Notes: a model not told the origin generated them from the letters alone. DNA of 64,000 bases from AP-15 sp963787425 (GCA_963787425.1 CAWBCV010000001.1:1426001-1490000), one strand, 5' to 3'. Shown: positions 17,211-26,889, numbered from the stretch's first letter. Program-made: numbers and translations.

Positions 17211-19556
17211 ATGAAGCCGATCAACCTACGCATCGCCGAGGAGCTAGGCGTCCGCGAGCAGCAGGTCGCTGCCGCCATCTCGTTGCTCAACGCCGGAGCG
17301 ACTGTACCTTTTGTTGCTCGGTATCGGAAGGAGGCGACCGGGGCACTCGATGATACCCAGCTGCGTACGCTTGAAGAGCGGCTAAGGTATCTGCGAGAGC
17401 TGGACGAGCGTCGGGCTGCCATCCTCGAGAGCATCAGTCAGCAAGGAAAACTCGATGCCGCGCTCAAGCATGCGATCGACGCGGCGGACAGCAAGGCGCG
17501 GCTCGAGGATCTCTATTTGCCTTATCGGCCGAAGCGGCGGACGAAAGCCCAAATCGCGCGCGAAGCCGGCCTCGAGCCGCTGGCAGAGGCGCTTCTCGCG
17601 AGGCCCGACCAAAGTCCGGAGCAGGTGGCTCGCCGGTATGTCGACCCGAGTAAGGGGGTGGTTGATTCGACCGCCGCACTCGAAGGCGCCCGCGCGATCC
17701 TCGTAGAACGTTTCGCCGAAGATGCCACGCTGCTCGGGACCTTGCGCGAGGAAGTGTGGTCGCGCGGCCGTCTCTGTTCGCAAGTTCGTCCGGGCAGATC
17801 GGAGTCCGGCGCCAAGTTCGCCGACTATTTCGAATTCAGTGAGTCTCTCGCCAGATTGCCGTCGCATCGCATACTGGCGCTGTTTCGCGGCGAGAAGGAG
17901 GAGGTGCTCACCCTGGAGCTGGTGCCCGACCCAGGCGCGCCGGACCGAGGCGAGCCGAGCGCCTTCGAGCGGCAGGTCGCCAACCGGTTCAAGATTGCCG
18001 ATCTCGGTCGGCCCGGCGACCGCTGGCTGATCGATACAGTGCGTGTGGCCTGGCGGACGAGGATCCTGGCTCATATCGAAAGCGACCTGCGCCTTCGGCT
18101 CTGGAAAGCTGCGGAAGATGCCGCAGTACAGGTGTTCGCGGGAAACCTGTGCGACCTGCTGCTCGCGGCCCCGGCGGGCGCGCGTCGGACGATGGGGCTT
18201 GACCCGGGGTATCGGACCGGCGTCAAAGTCGCCGTGGTCACCGCGACCGGGCAAGTCGCGGTGACGACTGTCATTTACCCGCATGAGCCGCAGCGTCGTT
18301 GGGACGAGTCGATTGCTCAGCTGGCGCGGCTTGCCCAAGAGCATCAGGTGGAATTGATCGCGATCGGGAACGGCACCGCATCGCGCGAAACCGACCGGCT
18401 CGGTGCCGAGCTCATTCGGCTCCATCCCAAGCTTGGGCTGACCAGGGTGATGGTCTCGGAGGCCGGCGCCTCAGTCTACTCCGCTTCAGCTTTTGCCTCG
18501 CAGGAGTTGCCTGGGCTAGACGTGTCCTTGCGCGGGGCGGTGTCGATCGCCCGACGGCTTCAGGACCCGCTCGCCGAGCTGGTCAAGATTGATCCCCAAT
18601 CGATCGGCGTGGGCCAATATCAGCACGATCTTAGCGAACAAAAACTTTCGCGCTCCCTCGATGCGGTGGTCGAGGACTGCGTCAACGCGGTGGGAGTTGA
18701 TGTCAACACGGCATCCACACCATTGCTGTCGCGAGTCTCCGGCATCGGTGAAGGTCTGGCGCGCAGCATTGTCAGTTACCGTGAGGCCCACGGTCCTTTT
18801 CGCACCCGCGGGCTCCTCAAGAAGGTACCGCGCCTCGGGCCCAAGGTTTTCGAGCTTTCGGCAGGCTTCCTGCGCATCCGAAACGGGGACGATCCACTCG
18901 ATGCGTCGGGCGTACACCCGGAAGCCTACCCAGTAGTGCGGCGCATTCTCGCGGCAACCAAGAGCGGACTGGAGAGGCTGATCGGTGATGCATCAGTACT
19001 AAGCCAGCTTCAGCCGGAGGCATTCACTGATACCGTCTTCGGGGTACCGACCGTCGCTGACATCTTGCGGGAACTCGAGAAGCCCGGGCGTGATCCGCGT
19101 CCGGCTTTCAAGACGGCGAGCTTTCGCGAGGGAGTGGAAAAGCTCGAGGATCTGAAGCCCGGCATGGTTCTCGAAGGTGTCGTGACAAACGTCGCCGCGT
19201 TCGGCGCCTTCGTCGATGTGGGGGTCCACCAGGACGGGTTGGTGCACATCTCCGCGATGGCAGATACTTACGTCAAGGACCCACGAAAAATCACGAAGCC
19301 TGGCGATGTCATCCGTGTCAAGGTGTTGGAGGTCGACCCGAAACGCCGGCGGATCTCCTTGACAATGCGGTTGGATCAAGCTCCGGAAGCGCGGCCGACC
19401 AAATCACGCGCCGAAATCGCCCCAACGGAATCGGACAAACGTATCCGACCCGCTGAGACGCCCGCGGGCCGAAGCCATTCCATGCCCGCTAGCGGCGACG
19501 CGATGGCCGAGGCGTTTCGGCGAGCGGGGTTGACGGGTAAGGCCCGAGGGCGATGA
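17211..19556 (+). CDS. tex: Tex RNA-binding transcription accessory protein
   Basis: A 781-residue nucleic-acid-binding protein of the Tex/Spt6 group. The order is: the Tex N-terminal helical domain (ELGVREQQVAAAISLLNAG, FVARYRKEATGALDD), a YqgF/RNase-H-like fold starting near residue 328 (GLDPGYRTGVKVAVV), helix-hairpin-helix repeats around residues 500-560 (LLSRVSGIGEGLARSIV, KKVPRLGPKVFE), and a C-terminal S1 domain at about 647-718 (GMVLEGVVTNVAAFGAFVD). Family members influence transcription and toxin expression in some pathogens. The start MKPINLRIAEEL at 17211 is chosen by family alignment. The C-terminal tail of about 60 residues is low-complexity and basic. Confidence 0.95.
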   Translation: MKPINLRIAEELGVREQQVAAAISLLNAGATVPFVARYRKEATGALDDTQLRTLEERLRYLRELDERRAAILESISQQGKLDAALKHAIDAADSKARLEDLYLPYRPKRRTKAQIAREAGLEPLAEALLARPDQSPEQVARRYVDPSKGVVDSTAALEGARAILVERFAEDATLLGTLREEVWSRGRLCSQVRPGRSESGAKFADYFEFSESLARLPSHRILALFRGEKEEVLTLELVPDPGAPDRGEPSAFERQVANRFKIADLGRPGDRWLIDTVRVAWRTRILAHIESDLRLRLWKAAEDAAVQVFAGNLCDLLLAAPAGARRTMGLDPGYRTGVKVAVVTATGQVAVTTVIYPHEPQRRWDESIAQLARLAQEHQVELIAIGNGTASRETDRLGAELIRLHPKLGLTRVMVSEAGASVYSASAFASQELPGLDVSLRGAVSIARRLQDPLAELVKIDPQSIGVGQYQHDLSEQKLSRSLDAVVEDCVNAVGVDVNTASTPLLSRVSGIGEGLARSIVSYREAHGPFRTRGLLKKVPRLGPKVFELSAGFLRIRNGDDPLDASGVHPEAYPVVRRILAATKSGLERLIGDASVLSQLQPEAFTDTVFGVPTVADILRELEKPGRDPRPAFKTASFREGVEKLEDLKPGMVLEGVVTNVAAFGAFVDVGVHQDGLVHISAMADTYVKDPRKITKPGDVIRVKVLEVDPKRRRISLTMRLDQAPEARPTKSRAEIAPTESDKRIRPAETPAGRSHSMPASGDAMAEAFRRAGLTGKARGR

Positions 19557-19569
19557 TAGCGCAGCGGCC

Positions 19570-19587
19570 TTGGCGCCCGGGCGCCAA
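19570..19587. terminator. Perfect palindrome downstream of tex
   Basis: TTGGCGCCCGGGCGCCAA is an uninterrupted 18-bp palindrome 14 bp after the tex stop codon. It could form a strong hairpin but has no T-run, so it might be a factor-assisted terminator, an RNA-stabilising stem or a protein-binding site. Confidence 0.4.
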
Positions 19588-19831
19588 ACGCGAGCCAAGG
19601 GCCTCCTTCCCTTGTCCGACCGGAATTTCCCTGATCGCCTGATTTAATGCCGGATTAGGCAGCGAAGAAATACCAGGCCGAGCGGGATGACGCGAAATCG
19701 AGCCCGCGCCCGGGGGACCGAAGGTTAAAATCCGGTTCCCTCCACCGCCGAGTTCTGTTCTCACCAACTGGCGCGGAAGCGGACTGGCGCAGAAACCGCG
19801 ACGCTTGGCCTACAGCGATTTAGTGGATAGG

Positions 19832-20014
19832 TCAGAGGTCTCCCCGCTCCACCTTTGCCTCGGCCGCCTTGTCCAAAATTGGCTGAATGTGGAGTTGAGA
19901 GCACTCCTCACAAAAATGCCACTCTTCGGGATCGGGCTCGCGAGCAACCACGGTCAACTGCTCCTCCATCGGTTGGTGCTTACCGCAGAGATCGCAAACA
20001 TAGATTGCTGGCAT
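19832..20014 (-). CDS. Small zinc-ribbon-like protein
   Basis: A 60-residue protein with two CxxC pairs: VCDLCGKHQ at residues 6-14 and FCEECSQLH at about 34-42, spaced as in a single zinc ribbon. The acidic segment REPDPEEWHF lies between them. A GGGGGATCC ribosome-site-like stretch precedes the ATG. No fused domain is present and I do not recognise a named family. Such miniproteins can be transcription or redox regulators, but here only metal binding can be proposed. It sits between tex and the Hsp70 unit on the opposite strand. Confidence 0.65.
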   Translation of the reverse strand: MPAIYVCDLCGKHQPMEEQLTVVAREPDPEEWHFCEECSQLHIQPILDKAAEAKVERGDL

Positions 20015-20704
20015 GAGGATCCCCCATCTCGTTGATGATGCTTTGTCGCGTGCCAGGGCTCGGGTCGAATGGCACGGCCAGTGCGGGTCGGAAGCGTCCA
20101 GCCGGTTCGTCCGGCTTGGATCGTTAGCGGAGCGGCATGACGATCTTAAGGCTTACCTATCCTCGAATAAAGGACATGGCTTGACCGGTCGAGAACGCCA
20201 CGTCACGCGGCAGGACGAAATGGACGGGTAGATGGATCCGCACGCGGCCGGGGCGTCTTTTTGCCCGACGCGTACGATAGGCGGCAGCGTACCGCCGGAA
20301 ATCCCTTGAGCGGGTTGATGCAGCCCTTCTGGCCTATGGTCGAATTGGTTTGGCGTAAGCGATCATCGCCTCGCGGCAGCATTGGTAACGCATTTGGTTT
20401 TTTGGGTAAGCCGGAGAAGTGGGGCTGACGGATAGGGTTGCGGGCAGGGCCGATACTAATAGCGAGCTCGGCAAGGATTGCCGCAGAAGACCCTGCGCAC
20501 TTAGCAAACGCGCGTTGCTGATCGAGCACAGTGTTGGCCTTCGACTGGGCCTGGAGGACCGCCGGAGGCGGTAATCGAGCGAAACACCACGATATTGCCG
20601 CGCGGCGCTACGCGGAGGCATTCTGTCCATTCCAACTCATCAGTCGGTGTATCTTGCCCCTTTCGCTCCGCGTACACACAGGCTCGGATCGCAAAGGAAT
20701 GAAG
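20015..20704. other. Long intergenic region before the DUF2760-Hsp70 unit
   Basis: About 690 bp with no recognised gene. Frames on the minus strand (20203-20630) are arginine- and proline-rich and lack homology. It presumably contains the promoter of the downstream three-gene unit. No heat-shock sigma-32 type promoter or CIRCE element was evident by eye. Confidence 0.45.
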
Positions 20705-21328
20705 ATGTCAGTAAACATGAGAATAGGTTCTATCATTTGCTGTATCGCGCTGCTCACGGTAAATACCTTGGCGCTGTTCACGGAATCGAGCCTTTTCCAT
20801 TCATATTTTGCGGTAGCTTCTTTGGTTGCCGCGCTGGCTCTGCTCGTGATAGTCTTCGTTAGCCGAGGCGAGCGACCGGCGCCCGAACCCCCCAAAGCTG
20901 ACGCGGCCCAGCCCATGCCGGTCGCGGCAGCCGGCAATCAGGCCGAAGTTGAAATCGTCAGCTTCCTCGCCGTACTTCAGGAGCGAGGGCGGCTGGTGGA
21001 CTTTCTGATGGAGGATATTACAACGTACGACAACGCCCAGGTTGGGGCCGCTGCTCGCGTCATACATGAAGGGTGCAGAGCGGCCCTGCGCGAGCACTTC
21101 AAAATTCGATCGGTGCGCGAAGAGAACGAGGGCTCATCCGTCACTATTCCCGTGGGATATGCAGCCGATGAATATCGTCTGATCGGAAACATCCGGGGAG
21201 CAGGACCGTTCTCGGGGACGCTTGTCCATCGCGGCTGGAAAACCGAGTGGGTGAGACTCCCACGGATTGTGCGGGTCGACCCCGACCGGCTGCCGACAGT
21301 TGCTCCTGCGGAAGTCGAGCTGAAGTAA
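20705..21328 (+). CDS. DUF2760 membrane-anchored protein
   Basis: A 207-residue protein with two closely spaced N-terminal hydrophobic helices (IGSIICCIALLTVNTLALF and a second ending LALLVIVFVS). After a proline-rich linker comes a conserved domain: FLAVLQERGRLVDFLMEDIT, AAARVIHEGCRAALREHF, GPFSGTLVHRGW and the ending PAEVELK. That pattern is the DUF2760 family. The ATG at 20705 is preferred over 20699, because the AAAGGA ribosome site is then six bases away. Family members are known to be encoded next to Hsp70-like proteins, as here. The biochemical role is unknown; a membrane adaptor for the two Hsp70s is a reasonable inference. Confidence 0.8.
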   Translation: MSVNMRIGSIICCIALLTVNTLALFTESSLFHSYFAVASLVAALALLVIVFVSRGERPAPEPPKADAAQPMPVAAAGNQAEVEIVSFLAVLQERGRLVDFLMEDITTYDNAQVGAAARVIHEGCRAALREHFKIRSVREENEGSSVTIPVGYAADEYRLIGNIRGAGPFSGTLVHRGWKTEWVRLPRIVRVDPDRLPTVAPAEVELK

Positions 21329-21472
21329 GCTGGGAGCAGCGATCTAAATGCCATACAGCCTATTCTCGGCCGCGGGCGAGGCCCCGTCCGACGGGGAACC
21401 CGAGTGAAGCCGTAGAGACTGCCCGCCAGCTCCGAATATCTCACACACAATGCGAACCGAGCGTTTCAACTC

Positions 21473-23314
21473 ATGAGCCCACGTTTCAGTCTTGGCATCG
21501 ATCTTGGTACAACGAACAGCGCGATCGCGCTCACCGATCTGGAGTCCGATCACACCGGGGTATTGGAAGTCACCCAAATAATTGGACCAAATCAGATCGG
21601 CGAGAAACCAATGCTGCCCTCCGCGCTGTACATCCCCCACCGCGATGAATTTCCGCAGAACTCGTTTCCGCTGCCTTGGGATGATGGGATCGGCGACACC
21701 ACGTTAGCCGGTCATTTCGCTCGCGACCATGGCGCGCTTGTTCCCGATCGTCTCATCACCTCTGCCAAATCGTGGCTCTCCAACCCGCATATCGACCCCC
21801 GGCGTCAATCGCTTCCGTGGAGATCGGAAATCCAGGGTGAGAAGCTCTCGCCCTTTGAGTGCTCGCGGCGCTACCTTGCGCACCTAAAGAACGCGTTTCT
21901 CTATGCTGGACGCGTGCAGGGGCGGAACTGGGATCTTTCTGAAACTGAGATTGTCCTGACTGTCCCGGCATCGTTCGATGCAATCGCGCAGAATTTGACC
22001 GCCGAAGCGGCGGAGGCCGCCGGTCTTGGCAAAGTCACCCTGCTCGAAGAACCGCAGGCAGCGTTCTACGCCTGGATCACGCAGGCAGGTAGGGAATGGC
22101 GTTGCTTGATCACTCCGGGTGACATCATCCTGGTCTGTGATGTCGGCGGCGGCACCGCCGATTTCAGCCTAATTGCCGTTACCGACAGCAGTGGCACGTT
22201 AGAGCTCGAACGCATCAGCGTCGGCGAACACATACTCCTCGGCGGCGACAACATGGATCTGGCGCTCGCCTATACGCTTCAGGCCAAACTCGAAGCGAAG
22301 GGAAGGTCGATCGATTCCTGGCAATTCCTCGCACTCGTCCATGCCGCCTCCAAGGCCAAGATTGCATTGTTCGAGGACGAGTTGTTGCCCGAAGTCCCGA
22401 TTGCGGTTCCCTCACGGGGATCGAGCCTGCTTGCCGGAACCGTTTCGGCAACACTTGATCGAGAGACCCTCGAGCAGGTCATTCTCGATGGTTTTTTCGC
22501 AAAGACCGGAATCAGCGATTTGCCACAGGAGGCCCGTCGAGTAGGACTGCAGGAATTCGGCCTGCCTTTCGCAGCCGATCCGGTGATCAGCAAACATCTG
22601 GCGCGGTTTCTGTGCCGGAGCCGAGCCAATCTGAGCAGCAGTCAATCGCTTACTGCAGCGGTGGAACGGCAGCTGGGGTCAACCGAGTTTGTGATGCCAA
22701 CCGCGGTCCTTTTTAACGGCGGTGTTTTCAAGAGTGGGCCGATCCGCAACCGAGTGCTCGAACTGATCACTTCGTGGAATGGAGAAAAAGCGGTTCGCGA
22801 GTTGCGGGGGATCGAACTGGATCTCGCGGTCGCAAAAGGGGCTTCTTTCTATGGGCGAACTCGAGTGACGCAGAAAGGTATTCGGATCAAGGCCGGAGCA
22901 GCGCGCTCGTACTACATGGGCCTCGAGAGCTCGATGCCAGCTGTGCCGGGATTCAAACCCCCGATACAGGCGCTGTGCGTTGTTCCGCAGGGGATGCAGG
23001 AGGGCTCGGAACTCCTGATCGAAGGACGAGATTTCGGTCTTCTCACCGGGCACCCCGCCGAATTCCGGTTCTATTCGTCGGCAGTCCGAAGCGGGGACCA
23101 ACCGGGACAGCTCCTGCCTGATGCCGCACGTGAGCTGGAGGAGACCAGTTTGCTCGAAATCAATCTGCCTCCGCTCCCTGATTTTCCGGCGGGACAGGTC
23201 GTTCCTGTGCAAATCAATTCTGTTGTGACCGAACTGGGCAGGCTTGAACTGTGGATGAAGCACATGAATTCGGATCGCCGATGGAAGGTCGAATTCCAGG
23301 TCAGGACGGAATAG
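21473..23314 (+). CDS. Divergent Hsp70 family protein 1
   Basis: A 613-residue Hsp70-like ATPase distinct from DnaK. The phosphate-1 motif GIDLGTTNSAIAL is at residues 8-20, phosphate-2 VCDVGGGTADFSL near 221, and the adenosine motif AVLFNGGVFKSG near 410. The beta-rich C-terminal part is short, and the helical lid with the EEVD-like tail of DnaK is absent. No dnaJ or grpE is adjacent. It lies 144 bp after the DUF2760 gene and 19 bp before the second Hsp70, so co-transcription of at least the two Hsp70 genes is likely. ATP-dependent remodelling of unknown clients is the safest description. Confidence 0.88.
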   Translation: MSPRFSLGIDLGTTNSAIALTDLESDHTGVLEVTQIIGPNQIGEKPMLPSALYIPHRDEFPQNSFPLPWDDGIGDTTLAGHFARDHGALVPDRLITSAKSWLSNPHIDPRRQSLPWRSEIQGEKLSPFECSRRYLAHLKNAFLYAGRVQGRNWDLSETEIVLTVPASFDAIAQNLTAEAAEAAGLGKVTLLEEPQAAFYAWITQAGREWRCLITPGDIILVCDVGGGTADFSLIAVTDSSGTLELERISVGEHILLGGDNMDLALAYTLQAKLEAKGRSIDSWQFLALVHAASKAKIALFEDELLPEVPIAVPSRGSSLLAGTVSATLDRETLEQVILDGFFAKTGISDLPQEARRVGLQEFGLPFAADPVISKHLARFLCRSRANLSSSQSLTAAVERQLGSTEFVMPTAVLFNGGVFKSGPIRNRVLELITSWNGEKAVRELRGIELDLAVAKGASFYGRTRVTQKGIRIKAGAARSYYMGLESSMPAVPGFKPPIQALCVVPQGMQEGSELLIEGRDFGLLTGHPAEFRFYSSAVRSGDQPGQLLPDAARELEETSLLEINLPPLPDFPAGQVVPVQINSVVTELGRLELWMKHMNSDRRWKVEFQVRTE

Positions 23315-23333
23315 CCATACTCGGCGCCGGAGG

Positions 23334-26153
23334 ATGACGCGAGCCCGTTTCAGCATCGGTATCGATCTCGGCACGACCAACTGCGCCCTGGCGTTCGTGC
23401 CGCTGCATGGCGAAGCGCAGTCCGAGATTCTTGGCATCCTGCAATGGGAGTCGCTGTCCGCAATAAGGGAATCCACAGCGCTTCCATCATTTCTCTACCT
23501 GCCGGAGGAAGCGGCCGCTGCCCAAATTCAGGACGGGGAGGCCAAGAGCGAGGAATGGATTGTCGGCCTGCTCGCACGCAAAAAGGCCGCAGAATCGCCT
23601 GGCCGGGTCGTCCATTCCGCGAAGTCCTGGCTTTGTCACCACACGTCCGATCGCTCGGCGCGGTTTCTGCCCTGGGGATCGGACGACATCGCTCGCGACA
23701 GCAAGATTTCACCGGTACGCGCCTCGGCGCTCATCCTCAACCATCTCAAGCGAGCTTGGAACAGGCGGTTTGCCGATGCCGGTGCCGACTTCGAGTTTGA
23801 CAGGCAGGAGATCACCATTACCGTTCCCGCCTCATTCGACGCGGCTGCCCAGCGGCTAACGCTTATGGCTGCGCTGGAGGCGGGTTTTCCTGAAACCGTT
23901 CGCCTGCTTGAAGAGCCGCAAGCCACCTTCTACTGCTGGCTGGAGCAGCACGATTTTGCAACGGATCTTGCGGGCAGGCTCGCTAACGACAGCGATCGGA
24001 CACACCTCCTGGTGGTCGACATTGGTGGTGGAACCTCGGATTTCAGCCTTTTCGAACTCCACTCGCAAATTACCGGCTCTGCCCCGCGCATCAAGCGCGA
24101 GGCAGTGGGCGACCACATCTTGCTGGGCGGCGACAATGTCGATCTCGCGATCGCATACCTCCTCGAACCGCGACTGACCGGTGAGCGCGGCAAGCTCTCG
24201 GGCACTCAGTGGGATGACCTGGTCTCCCGGTGCCGGGATCTCAAGGAGAAGCTGCTCACCAGCGGCGGCCGGCCGGACGAGCCCTGCGCTATCTCATTGC
24301 CGGGCCGCGGGTCCGGGCTGGTCGCGGCGTTGCGCACGGCCCGACTGACGCGTGCCGAAATGCAGGCGCTGTTGCTCGATGGCTTCTTCCCCGAGTGCGC
24401 CGCGCAGGCGTATCCTTACCGGGCACAGGCCGCCCTGAGGGAGTGGGGGCTTCCCTATGCCTCCGACTGCGCGGTCACCCGGCACCTTGCCGATTTCCTG
24501 CGGGGTCGTCCGCGTGTCGACGCGATCTTGTTCAATGGCGGCTCCCTTCGTCCTGAGTTCCTGCGCGAAAGGATCTGTCAGCAGATCGCGAAATGGCAAC
24601 GGGGCTTGCCGCCACTGGCACTAGAAAATGCGGATCCCGACCTCGCTGTTGCCCGCGGCGCGGCGTCATTTGGAAAGGTCCTTCATCGCAGAACAGAACG
24701 CATCGAGGCGGGTGCCGCGCGCGCGGCATTCCTCGAAGTAACTAGGAGACGGACGCCCGAAGCTGTTGAACGGGCTCTGCCCTCGCTTGTGTGTGTTCTC
24801 CCGCGCGGAGCATCGTCGGAGGAACGGTTTGAGATCACGGGCCTTCCGCTCGAGGTACAGACGAACAGCCTCGCACGCTTCCAGGCCTATTACTCCACTC
24901 GCGACGACAGAAGCAAAGCAGGCGATATCGCCGACTGGAGTGAAAAGGACCACCACGCCCTTCCGCCGCTGGAGACGGTCATTAACGTCACGGACTCCGC
25001 TCCCGGCATAGCCGCCAACACGCTTCCTGTCACCCTGATTGCCACTGCGAACGAATTGGGCCTACTGCAAGTCTCTTGCGTCAGCGCCGATCCCTCCATC
25101 AGGCAGTGCTGGCCACTGGAATTCAATCTCCGCCCGCACGAGCGAGACGGCCAAAACACTGATAAAGCCGTAGCAGTTTCGGTTGATGCCAAGCCGAATG
25201 TCACCGCGCAGGCGCTCGAAGCCGCCCGAACGCGCATCAAGCAGTCGTTTGATCGCCCCTCCAAACAACGAGAAATGCTGACAGCGACGCGGCTTCTCAG
25301 GAACTTGGAACAGCTTCTGGGAATGCCGAAGAGCGAATGGAATGCAGCCCTCGTCCGTGCTCTGTGGCCAGCTCTGGAAAGCTGTATGGCTCGGCGCCAG
25401 GAGTCGGCGGACCATGAGGAGGCGTGGCTCATTCTCGCCGGTTTCCTGCTGCGGCCGGGGTTCGGGGCTGCTGCCGACCACTTTCGCATCGACAGCCTCT
25501 GGCGGCTCCGCGAGCATGGGCTCTATTTCCCGGGCAAACGAAGCAAGGTTCAGGAGTATGTCCTCTGGCGGCGGGTAGCGGGCGGCCTCGAGCGGCAACG
25601 TCAAGAGCAGATCCTCGCACCCGAGCTCGACAAGATCCGCACGCAGAAGAAGGTTGCACCAGAACTTATCCGACTCGCCGGATCACTGGAACGCCTTCCC
25701 GTTCAAACGAGGGCAGAATTGGCTAATCTGTTCATCGATGCAGCCAGCAACCTCGCCCGCGAGAACAAGCACTGTGCTCCCTATCTTGGGGCGCTGGGCC
25801 ACATTCTGAGCCGGGCACCGCTGTATGCCGGACCGGAGACAGTTGTCTCGCCCGACCTTGTGGAGCGAGCTTACGAGGCCTTGCGTACCTTCGATTGGGC
25901 GGCGCCAGAACTAGCCGAAGTACAAGTTCTGTTCCTGCGCGCGGCACGCGTCGTCGGCAGTCGGAGTTTCGACTTGCCCAAAGCTCTGCGTCATCGAATT
26001 GCAGCCAAGCTGGAAAACGCCGATGTTTCTCCCCAGAGAACCGGCAAGCTCAAGGAATTCATGCCCGTTGGAGGCGCGGAACGGATCAGCCTACACGATG
26101 AGAGCCTCCCGCCCGGACTTATCCTGACGGAGGCGGCGGATAAGCAGATTTAA
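23334..26153 (+). CDS. Divergent Hsp70 family protein 2 with DUF3731-like C-terminus
   Basis: A 939-residue protein. The actin-like ATPase part holds IGIDLGTTNCAL at residues 7-18, LLVVDIGGGTSDFSL near 225 and AILFNGGSLRPEF near 397. After a beta-rich middle section, about 330 residues of all-helical sequence follow (from TAQALEAARTRIKQSFDRPSKQ onwards). They contain tryptophan-rich pieces such as LWRLREHGLYFPGKRSK and correspond to the DUF3731-type extension known from such Hsp70 homologues. The two Hsp70s share about the same N-terminal layout but differ strongly in length, suggesting a heteromeric pair rather than a recent duplication. The start follows the previous stop by 19 bp with a CCGGAGG ribosome site. 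Confidence 0.88.
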   Translation: MTRARFSIGIDLGTTNCALAFVPLHGEAQSEILGILQWESLSAIRESTALPSFLYLPEEAAAAQIQDGEAKSEEWIVGLLARKKAAESPGRVVHSAKSWLCHHTSDRSARFLPWGSDDIARDSKISPVRASALILNHLKRAWNRRFADAGADFEFDRQEITITVPASFDAAAQRLTLMAALEAGFPETVRLLEEPQATFYCWLEQHDFATDLAGRLANDSDRTHLLVVDIGGGTSDFSLFELHSQITGSAPRIKREAVGDHILLGGDNVDLAIAYLLEPRLTGERGKLSGTQWDDLVSRCRDLKEKLLTSGGRPDEPCAISLPGRGSGLVAALRTARLTRAEMQALLLDGFFPECAAQAYPYRAQAALREWGLPYASDCAVTRHLADFLRGRPRVDAILFNGGSLRPEFLRERICQQIAKWQRGLPPLALENADPDLAVARGAASFGKVLHRRTERIEAGAARAAFLEVTRRRTPEAVERALPSLVCVLPRGASSEERFEITGLPLEVQTNSLARFQAYYSTRDDRSKAGDIADWSEKDHHALPPLETVINVTDSAPGIAANTLPVTLIATANELGLLQVSCVSADPSIRQCWPLEFNLRPHERDGQNTDKAVAVSVDAKPNVTAQALEAARTRIKQSFDRPSKQREMLTATRLLRNLEQLLGMPKSEWNAALVRALWPALESCMARRQESADHEEAWLILAGFLLRPGFGAAADHFRIDSLWRLREHGLYFPGKRSKVQEYVLWRRVAGGLERQRQEQILAPELDKIRTQKKVAPELIRLAGSLERLPVQTRAELANLFIDAASNLARENKHCAPYLGALGHILSRAPLYAGPETVVSPDLVERAYEALRTFDWAAPELAEVQVLFLRAARVVGSRSFDLPKALRHRIAAKLENADVSPQRTGKLKEFMPVGGAERISLHDESLPPGLILTEAADKQI

Positions 26154-26457
26154 CGAAGCACGGCGCATGCTGGTTCGGTCGAACCGCTGAGGCTTGTGCT
26201 GACGATTTCCTCTATGTGCAGCGCCGACTGCGACCCACGGTCCAAATCCGGCAGGAAAGCCTGGCGATCTTCGGGACGCGCGGCGTCCTGCTTACGGCGC
26301 CGATGTCCGCCGTGAAGCCGGTTGACAGCAGCTCCTGCTCTGCCCTGAGCAGGTTCTCTCAATGAACGACGGCGTGCATTAATTCTCAAACTCTGTCAGA
26401 CAATAGCCGCGCGGGTCGTGTTATGGCCGATATCGGAGGTCCCCAGGGAAAGTGCAT
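26154..26457. other. Short non-coding stretch
   Basis: About 300 bp after the Hsp70 unit. No gene or clear terminator was seen; an imperfect GAGCAGG/CCTGCTC-type inverted repeat occurs around 26330-26350. Confidence 0.35.
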
Positions 26458-26889
26458 ATGGCGACACTGGACGAGATTGGACAGGAGAGGCAACGGGTTT
26501 CCGAACGGCTTGCCCGGCTCGACACGGAACGGGCTCGGCTGGCAAGCCAGCTGAGTGAGCTGGAGATCGCGGAACGCGTGCTCACGGAATTCGTCAGAAG
26601 GGGGCTGAGAACAAAGCGCCGAAGAGGAAGCTTGGCGGCGACAGCCCCGGCCGGTGGAGAGCCGAGCGCGCGGGGCGGTGGGCAAACGAGTACAGTGGCG
26701 ATGCGCGACGCCGTCCTGAAGGCTGTTGAGGCACGTCCCGAGGGCGCCGCCGCGAGTGAGATCCTCGCATATGTGTCACAGGAATTCGGCCTGAAGGTTA
26801 GGCCGAACCATCTCGGCATGGCGCTGCAACGCCACCGCCGCGCTGGTCGTCTCCGGCTCCGGGATCGGCGCTGGTACCTGCCGGGTTGA
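26458..26889 (+). CDS. Small coiled-coil plus winged-helix-like protein
   Basis: A 143-residue protein. Residues 3-45 form a heptad-like coiled coil (RQRVSERLARLDTERARLASQ), then comes a basic, low-complexity linker. The C-terminal 65 residues (AVLKAVEARPEGAAASEIL and LGMALQRHRRAGRLRLRDRRWYL) have the shape of a winged helix with a beta-wing ending. The overall layout suggests a dimeric DNA-binding protein. The ATG at 26458 is chosen over the GTG six bases upstream because of spacing from the AGGGAA ribosome site. It is not part of an operon with a recognisable partner. The family name is unknown to me. Confidence 0.6.
   Translation: MATLDEIGQERQRVSERLARLDTERARLASQLSELEIAERVLTEFVRRGLRTKRRRGSLAATAPAGGEPSARGGGQTSTVAMRDAVLKAVEARPEGAAASEILAYVSQEFGLKVRPNHLGMALQRHRRAGRLRLRDRRWYLPG

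Noticed and set aside
19700..19750. tRNA 3'-end-like sequence (GGTTAAAATCC followed by CTCCACC)
   Set aside because: No matching 5' acceptor strand or anticodon arm was found upstream.
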